Shown one piece after another: positions 1 through 12,800 of a stretch of DNA of 64,000 nt. Origin of the DNA: Antedon mediterranea (Eukaryota > Echinodermata > Crinoidea > Comatulida > Antedonidae). Each line of letters starts with the position of its first letter. Positions within the stretch are counted from its first letter, which is position 1. A program made the translations under genes and the position numbers. The DNA lies in assembly GCF_964355755.1 (NCBI RefSeq), contig NC_092672.1:15932501-15996500 (forward strand), read 5' to 3'. The notes beneath the pieces were generated by a model that saw nothing but the letters and a program-made list of their open reading frames with translations, did not search any database and had not been told where the DNA came from.

Positions 1-118
1 CTACATAAGCTGTTGGTGTTTCTACATAAGCTGGAGGTTTTACTACATAAGCGGTGGATTGTTCTACATTAACGGTTGTTTCGACATTAGCTGGCGTTTT
101 CTACATTAACGGTTGTAA
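1..118. repeat. Imperfect ~20-bp tandem repeat
   Basis: About six imperfect copies of a unit like ctacataagctgttggtgtt, with gcggtgg and aacggttg variants. The array runs off the left edge. No coding meaning is seen. Confidence 0.7.
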
Positions 119-737
119 CACGCCCTTTATTTTCATGACTTTTGCGATTGAACAACGATCGCGAAAATAAAGGGCACGTGAAAATCCCAATGATGTTGTT
201 TACAGTCGATCAAGCCCAGCCTAAGCTTAGTTAGACAAGCCTAGCCTAAATATGGAAAAAATAAAAATAAAATAGTTACGATTAATTTCTAATTGTGTAT
301 TCTTTGAAACATTTACGAACCCCAATTATTATTTGTATTGTTTGTTCAGGTGTAATTAAAACATTAAAATAAATTGCAACCGACCGAAAATGATAGTTAG
401 GCCATACTTAGCCTGCGCTGCTTCGCTCAAAACAATGATGAAATTCCTCCTCACAGCTATCGACACTGTTATGTTTTGATGTGTTGATGATTATAATCAT
501 TAACAAACGATATGTTGTCTTAGGGAATAATTTTGTAGAAGAGCAAAATGCTCTCCTCGGAAACAGAACGAGAGCAATTTAGTGCTCTCCTGCCTTTTCC
601 TTACAAGATGGACTGAAACTAGCGATTTTGAAGTTTATAGGTCCCACCCTAGCACAACAACAAAGTCTACTGAGAAGGCTGATTGAGTATTCAGTACATT
701 TTGTACTATTAATGATATGTATAAATTTTATTCTTAG
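119..737. mobile_element. Fragment related to the TA-flanked MITE at 1599
   Basis: Bases ~123-173 form a short inverted repeat (ccctttattttc / gaaaataaaggg). The following text (cagtcgatca, agcctaag, ttacgattaatttctaa) resembles parts of 1650-1690 and 2160-2290 in the element at 1599-2471. From ~480 to 737 nothing is recognised; it is the intron before ABCF3 exon 1. Confidence 0.4.
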
Positions 738-817
738 AAATTATACTGGTGGAGATTCATCATGTTCTGCTCTTTTGGATGCACCAGTTTATCTAGCTGA
801 TATTATTGATGCTGAGG
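738..817 (+). CDS. ABCF3: ABCF3 exon 1 of window
   Basis: Acceptor ttattcttag, donor gtatga. It encodes the stretch containing [12 protein letters not shown], which matches the conserved LLDAP motif of the ABCF3 N-terminal region. It enters with one base completing a codon and leaves one base for the next exon. The upstream open frame back to 628 is intronic read-through. Confidence 0.88.
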
Positions 818-3800
818 GTATGAATTTTACTGTACTTTTTACTATAAAGTAATTATTAGTGTAATAAACATTCTATTTCTGTACTAAATTTGCCGTTTAG
901 TAAATTTATATATAGATTAAAAATACATGGAGGTGAGGAGTATTTTAAACTGTCACCTCCAGTTTTGATTGACTCTTACTTAGCATAACACTGAACCACC
1001 CAAGTCATCATACCACACCTTGAGAAATAAAAAAAAGACTTATGCCAGAATATAATATTGCATATTTATGCAATTAAAAAGGTTTTGCTTATTATTGTTT
1101 AATTAATGTATAATTATTTTTTTAAATTATGGTAGAATTTACTAGGAGATAATCTTCCATATAAATTTAAAATAACTCAGTTTTTTACGTTTCTGTAAAA
1201 GATGTAACCAGCACAGATGATCCTAGTATATGGATAGCAAAAAAGGAAGCTATATCGGTAAGTAAAGTCAATCTGGGAAATGTATAGGTACCTAGGAAAT
1301 GTAATAAATTTACACTTCTTTGTTATTTTTTTATATAGAATGTTGATAAACAGAAGTTAAAGAAAGCAGAAGCAAAAATTAAAGCTAAACAAGAGAAGAG
1401 ATCTTTAAAGGATGATCTACCAAAGACAAGCTCTAATGGGTATCACTGTTTACACTGACATACATTAAAGACTTTTAGATTGAGTGAACGTGCACACAAC
1501 GGTCACATCCATTTATTTAAGGCTTAGATTAGATCATTCTGAATGAAGGCGTCCAAATGATAAAACTCGGGCCATAACCAGTATTATTAAAAGCTTTACT
1601 GTAAAGCCCAACATTTTCGCGCAACCTTTATTTTTGCGAATGTTGCGATTGAACAATGTTACAGTCGATCAGACCTAGGCATAGTTAGTTTAGCCAGGCC
1701 GCATTATTTTTTTTCCTATGCATTTAAGGCAGCAATCATTAATAATTCATTAGAAACTCAACAGTTTTTATTTAAAAAAAAAATGTTATTCCATCAAAAC
1801 CAACAGCGATGATTACCGCCACTAACAGGTTTGATAACAACAACAACAGTTCTTTTCAGAACTAATACACGTGGTGTACTGCAAACTTTATATCAATCAT
1901 TAGAATAATTATGACATAATATTGGAAATTATAGAGGGTGCTATATTAGCATGCAGTGAGATTAAATAATTTGTGTAAACAGCGTTTGCCAACCGAAATG
2001 TTTGGTCTAGAGCCCTCGGTTCGAGGTCTTTCAAGAACATGTTTTTTTTAATAGTTGAGAGAGATTATTTAGAGGGTTAGGTTTAAGTATATTTAGGAAG
2101 TAGATCAGCTATCTTGCAATATTTATAATAGAAAATAATTAAGGTAATGAATTATTCATGATTTCTGCCTTAATTGCATAGGAAAAAAATAATACAGCAA
2201 GGCCTAGCCTACTAGGCTTAATATGGAAAAAATGAATATAAAGTAGTTACGGTAAACTTCTAGTTGTATAGTGTCCATAAAGTAATTATTCTACGTGCGT
2301 AGGCCTAGCTTGTAGTGGAGCAAACAGCAAAAATACCATTGTCATGCTCTCCGGCGTCGTTGATTCAACAAATTACACAAGAAACTCAAATCACGAAAAT
2401 AAAAGGTCGCGAAATAGTTGAAAAAGTAAAATCGTAAAACTTTAGGGCCGTGAACATTTTGGACTTTACAGTATTTAAAATAACCAATACAAGTCAATAA
2501 TTTTTTTTTGCAGATATAATTTGACTGAAATTTACATTACTACATTTTCGCGAGATTCTTGGCCATGATTTTGGTAAACTTTGTAGTGTTATGACATCAT
2601 ACGTCCATTCGTACTCATGTCGGAGATCGAACGTCAAAATGCCATTGAACAAGTGTTAAAATTTGCCAGTAGACGTACCACTCGCCTAACACATGCGCAT
2701 ATGAAAATGACGTAATAGGGTAGCAGTCGACATAGTCCACATCTATCCCTACTAATTAAAAGTGTACAACTACGCTTCTTGGTGTTGCGTTGCAATAATC
2801 GTTGGGCTCTTTGTAGTACATGTCACACTTTATAATAAACTGCTGTTGCACCTTGTAGTAACTGCTGTTGTATTTTAAACACTGCCATCCCACTTTGTAA
2901 TAACTGCTGTCACACTTTGTATTTTTAAATTGTACAAAATCTTTATTTTTCTTTATTTCTTTCTGTACAGATTTGTGTGTGCTGAGTATCTAAAAAGTTC
3001 AATGATCTTCACATTTTCACAATCTTTCCCATAAAGAAAACTGGTCATAATTAATTAACTTGTCATGTCAATTGTCAATTTAGTTTATAATATACATTTT
3101 GATGGTGGTCACAGTATGTCATACTGTGACCATTAGTATACCCAAAGCAATCACAATTTCTATTTAATTATTGAGGTTATTTATTATTATAATATGCTCT
3201 GATCCAATATTGTTTTATTTCTTTTTGATAATACCAACAGCTCAATGACTGCTTCTGCCAGTCAGGCTTTGAGTAGAAGAGATCAGAAGCTAGAAGAATC
3301 TGGTACAAACCGATCTACTGATATCAAGATTGAAAATTTTGATGTAGCATTTGGAGATAAGTAAGTTTTTAATTGCAGGCCTCAAATTTTACCACCGGTG
3401 CCCTCTCAGTCTCAGTTGGCCTTGATGCCCTCTCAGTTGGCCTTGATGCCCTCTCAGTTGGCCTTGATGCCCTCTCAGTTGGCCTTGATGCCCTCTCAGT
3501 TGGCCTTGATGCCTTTGAAAATGAACAACAACTATTTCGTATATTTTTTGTTGCCATTTTACTTGTTTTTGTTGTTAACAGGCTGTGCAGCCGTATTTGG
3601 ATGAAGGAAAATGCTTCAATTTACAATGCATTTGTAGTGATACATTTTATTCATTACAATTTCTTTTTTTTTTGCCTACAGTATTTAATATTAGTGCATT
3701 GTATATAGTGCTTGTATATAATTTAATTTTCTTTTATTTTTTTTTCTTTTTGTTTATTTTTCAAATTTTTATGTATTGTTTTTGGACCGCACCGCATGTT

Positions 3801-6800
3801 GTGAGTGCCACCGATCCAAAGGTGAATGGGTCAACAAATAAATAAATTATCAGTTGATCTTGATCATCTCCCTGCCTAATTAACCATGCAGGGCCTTACC
3901 ACTACTGAGATCCTATAAACAATGACACACATGCTGGCACTAAGACCTACAGCAATGCTGAACAGAATAACATTAATTGTATCATAGAGATGTTCACTAT
4001 AATTACTCTAGTAGCTAGATCAACTTTCGTATGCACTTTTAGGTCCAGAGAATTTGACCTCAGAAATTGGTTTAGGGTGGTCAAACAATCATTTTTGGCT
4101 TGGTTACACATTTTCAAAATGTGGCAAAAGGTCAAAAGATCAGGGTAAAAGGTTATAAGACCAAACACCAATAGTTCCTTATATCGTCACAGTGAGGTAA
4201 TGTTAGAAGTAACTTACCATATTTATCCAATAATACAATACCATAAAAGCCCCGGACATTTATTGTTAGAGGGGTTTTTAGGGGGTACAAAAGTGCATAC
4301 AAAAGTTTATCTAGCTACTAGAGTAAATATCTCTATATATCAACTAACAGTAGATTCAGTTGACCTCAGTTGACCGGAGTTGACTAATAATAGAGCAATT
4401 ATTAACAGAGTTAACATTAGAAAAACCTCACAGTTTTTCTTTGATTCAGCGGAAATTGTCTGGATTTTTGGGTACATAATACAAATTGTAATGTTACTTT
4501 TCTGTAATTCTACACATACTAGGCCTATTTTTGCAACTTATTTGCTGTCCTGTATTGTGTGGGAAGATAAATTAAAAAAATCCAGAGTCCAACTGGCCTT
4601 GCCCCTGTTATCAAAAAAATTCAAGGCCCGTAATTGTGATATAAATATGTGATTTACAAATGTAAAATAAATTAACAATCTAAAGGTGTGTGTGTGTTCT
4701 TTTTTTTTTTTAAAGGGCCTTTTTAATCATATATTTCTATTATTATTATTATTATTTCTCTTTCTTCTAATATTAGAGTTTTATTAAAAAATGCTAATAT
4801 GCTTCTTGCATATGGTAGACGATATGGTCTAGTAGGAAGAAATGGTATTGGTAAAAGCACATTGTTGCACATGATTTCAAGGTATGTTTTTCTATTTTAT
4901 AAGTAAAAAAATTATAAGAATTACTACATACTGTACATTCATTTGTTGAATTTAGCATATAGCCAACTCCACTTAAGTTAGCTGCACATAGAACTGGTAT
5001 AAACATTTTTAATTCAACAAATAAATACACAAAAAGGCTTTTGGCTGATTTAATAATCAAAACGGCTCTCGGAACACTTAATTTTCGTTTGACTATTTGA
5101 CATATGATGTGAAAAAGAAACTGTGTCTAAGATGTCAATTGGCTAATATACCCTAATTTCAGTTGTGCATAAATGACTGCCCTTACTGCCACACCCATGT
5201 CTTAGACCTTTTAAAGACCCCTTCCCTGCAATTTTGGACGTTTTTTGGAAAATAATACATATATATCACTTTAAAAACATTAAACCATGTCATTCCTTGT
5301 CTTAAATGTACGTTTTATGGTAAATTATGATAAAAAGTGAGAAACAATGCACTACCTAAGTAGCTCGCGGCGATCGACCTCTCGTGGACGGTCTTAGGCC
5401 TAGCCTAGCTAGGCTTAGTTTTGTAGGCCTAGCTGGTAAACATCGATAACGTACGAACATCGTACGCTAGCTATATACCTAGCCTGACGTTGTATAGTTG
5501 CTGCATTAATTGTCTTTCTATTTTTGCCAGACTCCGTTGATACAAATTGGGGAAAACCCGGTATTTTCGCTGAAAAGTTAGGAGTCTTCCATTTGTTTTG
5601 GCTTCACGATCGATCGAAAAGTGGGCGAATTACAGGTGAAAAACAAAAATATCAATCCGCGCGCAATGCATTTTGGGATTTATAGCGGGCCGCTATAATT
5701 ATTAGAATCGATTTATTTTTCACATTTCTAACCGTTTAAAGACGAAAAAAGTTATCGCAATAGGACCATATAGTATTATTTTTACATTAAATATAGTTTG
5801 TGATCTTAAATTAGATCTAAAAAACGTAGGGAATGGGGCTTTAACCTAATGCAACTTGGATTGTAAATTGTTTAAGATCATGCACAGACAGAGTTATCCG
5901 GCAATAAAAACCTGATGGAGAAAGAAGTTTGGTGATTCTAGATGTACACAAATAAAACTGGGTCTAGTTGTGATTTAAGAAAAATAAGTTTTTGAGTAGG
6001 AATTTTAAAGTATTATAAATTTTCTTTGGCAGATATAGGCCATCGGGTGAAAATCCTACCATTTATTCTCGATCTGATTTTTGGCTACTAAGTTATCTCC
6101 TTATATTATGATAATTATGAAAATAATATTCTTATGCGAAAACCGTAGAGTTGAACCTAAAACTCCTGCAACAATTTGAGAAAATGATATTTAACCATCA
6201 GTATTTTAAAAGTTCTTTACGTTGATTGACCCATGACCTTTCGCATTGTATTTATTAATTAAATTCGTAATTACTTATTCAAAACACATTAAAAAAAATA
6301 AATATAACCATTAAATGAATTATTAACAAGCAAATATAAAATAAAATATGTTTCAATCTGCTTTGTAGTAAATTAAGGAAAACAGTTATGTGTGCTTTGA
6401 CGCTCTTCTGCTTCTTATAAACGATAAAAACTAATAGCATGGACATGGCTTCCCCTAAAAAGGTTAAAATAAAATGTTGTTTTCATCATGAAGGCATTAC
6501 TGGAGAAACACCATTACAAATCACAGAAGTTAGGTTTAAGGAAGTAGTTGCTTTAACATTAACATAACATAAATCTCTTTATTCATCGCATAAAACAAAT
6601 AAAAACAAGCAAGCAAGGAGTAAAACATATTTTTAACAATGAAAGGGACCTCCAAGAAACCCCAAGGGGCTTGTGATAGGAGGCCCCACTAGTTACATTA
6701 ATTAAGCTACCATAAAAAGAATAAATAAATAAATAAATAAATAAATAAATAGACGAATAAACCATTAATTATAACAAATAGCTTCAAATTATGGATAGAT

Positions 6801-9800
6801 TTAGACGGTGTATGCAACATATTTGCCAAAAAACTAGTGTCCCGGGTGCAAGATCTCCTAAATTCGTTGTATGAAATGAAGATATAAAAAACCACCCAGA
6901 CTTTGGATTTCACCATGGAGTAAAGAATATTCTTTGCTCCTATCCATGATTTCACCCAAATTGCTATCGCAAATACATCGGCGCAAGGACATTAGAATTG
7001 GTAAGGTTAATATTGCTATTAATTATCTAATAATAAGATAATACTACTTAACTTAGAAGTAGTAGGCCTAGGTACTGTACTAGCTAGGGCGGCGCCACTC
7101 TACCTACTACTAGGCTAGAGTACTAGTAGTAGGCCTACTAATAATAGAGAGTTAAATACTATTAGACATTTGTCTGGAATTGTATTACTTTCTATGCCAG
7201 GCTAGCCTTAGGAGGGATACCAATCATGGAGGCAAAAAGGTACCAATGGTACCTTGGTTGGGTTACTACTTACTAGGCCTAGTAGCATTGCAGTGCTGCT
7301 AGTAAATAGTCCCTGACTAGGTTATGTAGGCTAAAAAAATTCAAGGCTAGACATAGAGGCCTCTAATTTAATACTTAGTACTATGCATATAATAAATTAA
7401 ATATAAGGGACAAAACAATTAAAACTACTACTAGCCTAGGCCTCTCTTTTAGGCCAAGACTAATTTAAAAATCAAGTCAAAATATTTATAAATTATAATT
7501 TTGTTTAGGCATAAAAATGTGTGGCAAAAAGAAGAAAAATAGAAATGGAAACTGCTAGTACTACCTACCAAAAAGCAAAGGCAAAAGATAAATGAAGCAA
7601 GGGGGTGTCACGAAACCTAAGACCACGAAAGCTAAGACCCCCTAAGACCTAAGATCACGAAAGCTAAGACCCAACACCTAAGATTACAAATACTAAGATA
7701 TACTACAGCTTAAAAACAATACTTGTTTATCCATACATAATTTTAAACACAGTAGGTTTAATTTATTACCATAAATATATTTTAATACTACCGCAAAACA
7801 TAGATAAACTCACATTATTTTCGCCCGTTGAGTAAATGTATATTTTTTCTTTACAACAAACAAACTTGACAGGTTGTTTGTTGGTATATATTTACTCCAT
7901 TGTGTTGGTTCAGAGGATGTTTTTCTTACGCACCTGCCTTTCTTGTATTTTGACTCCAAATTTGTTGACTAACTTTATCCTGAACACCACACTTTAAAAT
8001 TAGGACTTATAAGTACTTTCAGAAGGAGAAACACATAATAACAAATAAATAAATCCTTTAAATTGATGATTTTACAGATGTGTTTCTTTGTATACTGTAA
8101 TGTAACTCCTCGAGCTCCCCATGCTCAATGTTTTTGTTTCTATGGAGCGCCAAAAGAGCAACAATAATAGTACAGTCAACTCTCCCAATACCGGACTCTC
8201 CCAAAACCGGAATTCACGAAAAAACGGACTTTTTTGGAGGGCCCAATTTGTCCCTATTCTAAATGTACTGTAATTTATTATGAAAACCGGAATACCCAAT
8301 TCCGGAATCCGGACAAATTATGAAGTACAAAACACGAAAATTAGCGTCTGAAAACCGGACTGACAGTTAAAAAACTCCAAATATTTACGAAAACAACGTA
8401 ACATCGTCGTATCTGACTCGGATTCAATACATTCACAATGTACAAAAGCTTTTAACCATACCCTGACCATGCATGAAGTGCGCGACGTTTCGCGGTACGA
8501 TCAAATAATGTTGCCATGGAGCGCTACACTGTGATTGACAGGTTAGTTCATTGTTAACCCACGAGGCGGCAATTGGTTTGTTGCGTATCGAACTGCGGTG
8601 GGCTTTTTCACATCGAAGCGCTATGTCTTAATGTCTATTGTTTTTTAGCATATGAATTGTTTTTTAATAAAGTTCAATTTACATTCCACTTTGTGTCTTT
8701 GTTTTGTTTAAATTATTGTTAAATTCACAATTGCAATAGGACTTTAAAAAGGAATGTTTCACTAAAAATGTGCATCATTATAAATTTGGAAATCATTATG
8801 GCAAAACGTAAACGGAATGAACTTGACTTAACTAGTGTTAATAAACTTTGAAATGTTACCAATTAATTATTGTGTCATTATTGCTTGGCTCGTTTACCTA
8901 ATCAATTTTCATCATTGTTATCAAATTACGTCAAAATAAAGGAGCTTAAAAAACATGTGGTCTAGGTGTGGGCGTTTTTATTTGATTATGACACCTCTGC
9001 ACATGCGCATCAATCAAAGCCCCGCTTTGCTATTTTTATCACCCATGCTGCTGCTGCTTGCTAGCTCGCGAAAAACAATAAACATACCGAAATTATGTTC
9101 ACCGTACGTACGTAGGCCTTTTTGCCGTTAAAAACACATTGAGAAACAATAATTTACTACTGTAACATGTTTTATTGGTACAGTAAATAATGTAACTTTT
9201 AAAAAAGGTAAATTGAATTCGCTTAATATTAATAAAGTAGGCCTAGGCCTATCAGTATTTATTTAATTAAAACTAGCTTGACAGAATCATAGCCTAGGCC
9301 TTCCCTACGCTAGACCGTACCGGGCAGCATTCGGACCGGTGATTCAAATCTTTTTCAGTGACAACGTGATGACTTTAAAAATATGTTTTCAGGAAACCGG
9401 ACTTTTGAAAAACCGGAAAATATATGCCCGCCCAAAGGTGTCCGGTATTGGGAGAGTTGACTGTACAAGTATAAAAACAGAAAGAAAACGAAACAAAAAA
9501 ACTTATCATGATTTTTAAATTAAAATTTATTTGCCAGTATTTATTCGTACTTGCATGATTATACTATTATCATTACAATTTTAATTTTACATTGTTCCAT
9601 CCACACTGTAGATGGACTCCACAGAGTTTTCAGCCCTCTAGATAATGTTTGCTCTTTTGACGTTCCATAGAAACAAAAACATTGAACATGGGGTAGGCCT
9701 ACTGTACTGTAGGCTAGTCATTTTGTGTGCGAGAAAAACGTCTGTAAAATCATCAATTTAAAAATGTATTTGTTACTTTTTATGTGATTCTTTTTCATGA

Positions 9801-12800
9801 AAGTGCCAATTCTAAGGTGTGGTATTCAGAATAAATGTTTGGAGTTAAAATACAAGGCAGGTGCGAAAGATAAATATTTGTAATCTTAGGTCTTGGGTCT
9901 TAGCTTTCGTGATCTTAGGTCTTAGGGGGTCTTAGCTTTCGTGGTCTTAGGTTTTGTGACACCCTGAAGCAAGGTATTTATCATTTTGCAAAACAACATC
10001 GGAGAAATGTTTGCCATCATGCAAAGATGCTCTTACTGTATGCAACATATTAAACTCATTCACCGATGAAGCAGATGATGAAGATGATGATGAGCAGCTT
10101 GATAATACCTGTTTAGATTTTTTATAGTATATCTGTATTTAACTTTTTACTTGTTTTAATATATTATATTTTGCCTACAATAATAACGGAATCAATGTTG
10201 TGCCATGATAGAGCAATTTTGCTTCCATGCATTATGTGCCTCATCCCTATATTCAAATGTAGTATTTGTTATGTAAGCTGTAGAAGTTAACATACTACAT
10301 TAGTATGTATTTTGACCACAGCCCGGTATTGACTTGTAACTTGATTTGAACTTGGTTTAAAATGCCTACAATAATAAAGGGATCAATGTTGTGCCATGTT
10401 AGTCTAGCATTGTACTTTCATGCATACATTATTCCCCACACATGGGATGGAAGACAAGGGGAACTAATCTCTGCTCTGAATCAAGTCAAATATATAAAAT
10501 AATGGTTTATTGGATTCTATAAACCTATTGATTTTTCTGTAAACATATTATGTATATTTATTTTTACTAATATTGAAAACACCAATAATAAATATAAACT
10601 AGATTTAATTCGTCACTATGACAAATTATAGGTTATATGCATTGATTTAAATCAAGATAATTGATTTTTAAAAGGTATATTGACTGAATTTCTCAGAATC
10701 TTTAATTATTTATAATATATGATAGCATCTAGCTAATTTAAATACAATAGCCGGTATCACAATAAGATCAAAGATCCCTCTGCGTATAATGTCATAAATC
10801 ACATTTGTTACATAATAAAGACAGTAAAGAAGTTACTTTTTATCTTGATTTCATTATAAATCATGTGTATAATCTATACACTAAGAAATAAAATTGAACA
10901 AACAATACGGATAATAAAAAAAATCTTATTTCGTTTCGTTTCCGAAGGTGAGACTCAAACTCGGTACCTTGAAAGCCATAGACACGAGCACAGACCACCG
11001 AGCCATACACAACTGACTAAAAGTTGTAGAAAGATTCCTCCGTGTATTTACTATGCAGTAACCACTTTGGTGCAGATAGATTATTACATACCGCAATGAA
11101 TTCTAATTTTTTACTATGATGACATCTTTAAAAATTAAAAAAAATGATGCACTGTCAAACTATATACTTTTAACTTTAATATATGAACATTGTAAGGAAG
11201 AAAGTTAATGTTATGTTTGTTATTTCGGCGTAAGAAAATGTCATAATTTGTTTGATTGTCAAAATTAATTTTTTCAAATTTAATATGCAATTAATTATGA
11301 CTTAATCAACTCTTGTTCTCTTAATTTGATAATAAATCATACATACACTTCAAGAAAATGAAACAAAAAATAGGTGTTCCCCAGCATTCTGACGATCTAT
11401 ATTAATTTTAAAATTTAGCATATTTTCACCATTTTTTTAACTTATACGTGCGTAGCCTGTCACTTTTGACGTGCTCGTAAAACGCAATTTCGAGTTGAAA
11501 AAGTGAATCAAATATGATGATATTATTAAAGAAAGGTTGTAAAACAGAAATTGGGCAAAAAGAGTGCGCATTAACGTTTAACGCGCAGTGCGCGTACAAA
11601 TCTCTGCGCACTCATGGCAATTTTTTAAACCCTTAAAATTGCCTGAAACGTACTCTAATGTCATCGAAAATAAATTTTGAAAATTTTAAGCGCGCTACGC
11701 ACGTAATTGTATTGCCAAATGATGAAATATGACCTGATATTTATGAGTACCAAATTTTGTTTAATTGTGATTCATGCTTGTGAAGATATGATTACAAACG
11801 TGATTTTGTTAAATCGCACGATTGCGCATCGTGAAAACATAACCACATCGATTCCTGGCCATAAGAAATATACTCTGAAAAATTGATTTAGCTAGATGAA
11901 ACTGATACCAAGATAATTCACGGACAAAATAGTGCTAAGGAAAGAATAAATAAACTAGACATGAAACTCGTCACTTTGACGAGTTAGTTATCCGCACCAC
12001 AAACGCCACACGCACGTACGTTAAGCTTGTCTTAAAAAATACGGACAAAAAAAAGATTTATATGCTATTACGATTAATTTCTAACAGGTGAAATAGCTCT
12101 GATCGGAACAAAATATTGTTTGCCGCCCTCTATCATATAGAAATGCATTACAAATGTTGATATAACATATACACAGTATATAGCATTGCCTCTCCACACA
12201 ACAAACACAAAATGCACCACAAACTTTAAAAATAGCGCATCAGAAAAAGACTACGCCATTGTGACCCAAAGAATAGAATATTGTGTTGTATATGTGTAAT
12301 AGTGTAGGATAGGTGAAATTATGGGACCCGCCATTTATTCCAATTTTTAACATGGCGACGGTATCAAAATGAAACACTTAGATAGCAATTTCAGAAGGAA
12401 ATTATCTCAGGAACAACATATTAACGTGTAGAAGAAATGTGAATACGTAAAATATAGATGCGCACCCTTTTAAATGTGATGAACTATTACGCAAAATATG
12501 AAAATACGACTTTTTTTATTCAACTGGTCATATGATGACGTCACAACATCCGATTGGCAAAATGTTTACATGATTATCACTTTTTATTCTTACAAGCTAT
12601 AACAGATTGAAATTTACTGTAAAGATGAAAATAAGTGAACCATGTTATTTACATTTTTAGACATGATGACGTCATAAAAATTAAAATATTTTTAACTCGT
12701 GCGAAAGATAGTTCATTGACCTAGAAAATATTAAAATCGGGGTGAAAATGGATAAGTGGAGATGCGCTCAATTAAATGTGATTCGCTATGCCAAAAGATA

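Larger units (their letters stand above)
818..1598. other. Short introns around exons 1-3
   Basis: Apart from exons 2 and 3, this is AT-rich intron sequence with no recognisable repeat or gene. Confidence 0.5.

Noticed and set aside
1-737. Upstream ABCF3 N-terminal exons
   Set aside because: No frame with splice sites resembling the ABCF3 N-terminus could be found; they probably lie left of the window.
628-852. 74-codon frame as a separate small gene
   Set aside because: Only its last third (738-817) is coding, as an ABCF3 exon with clear splice sites; the rest is intron read-through.
3373-3708. 111-codon frame with LSVGLDA repeats
   Set aside because: Product of the 21-bp minisatellite, open in multiple frames because the unit is a multiple of three.
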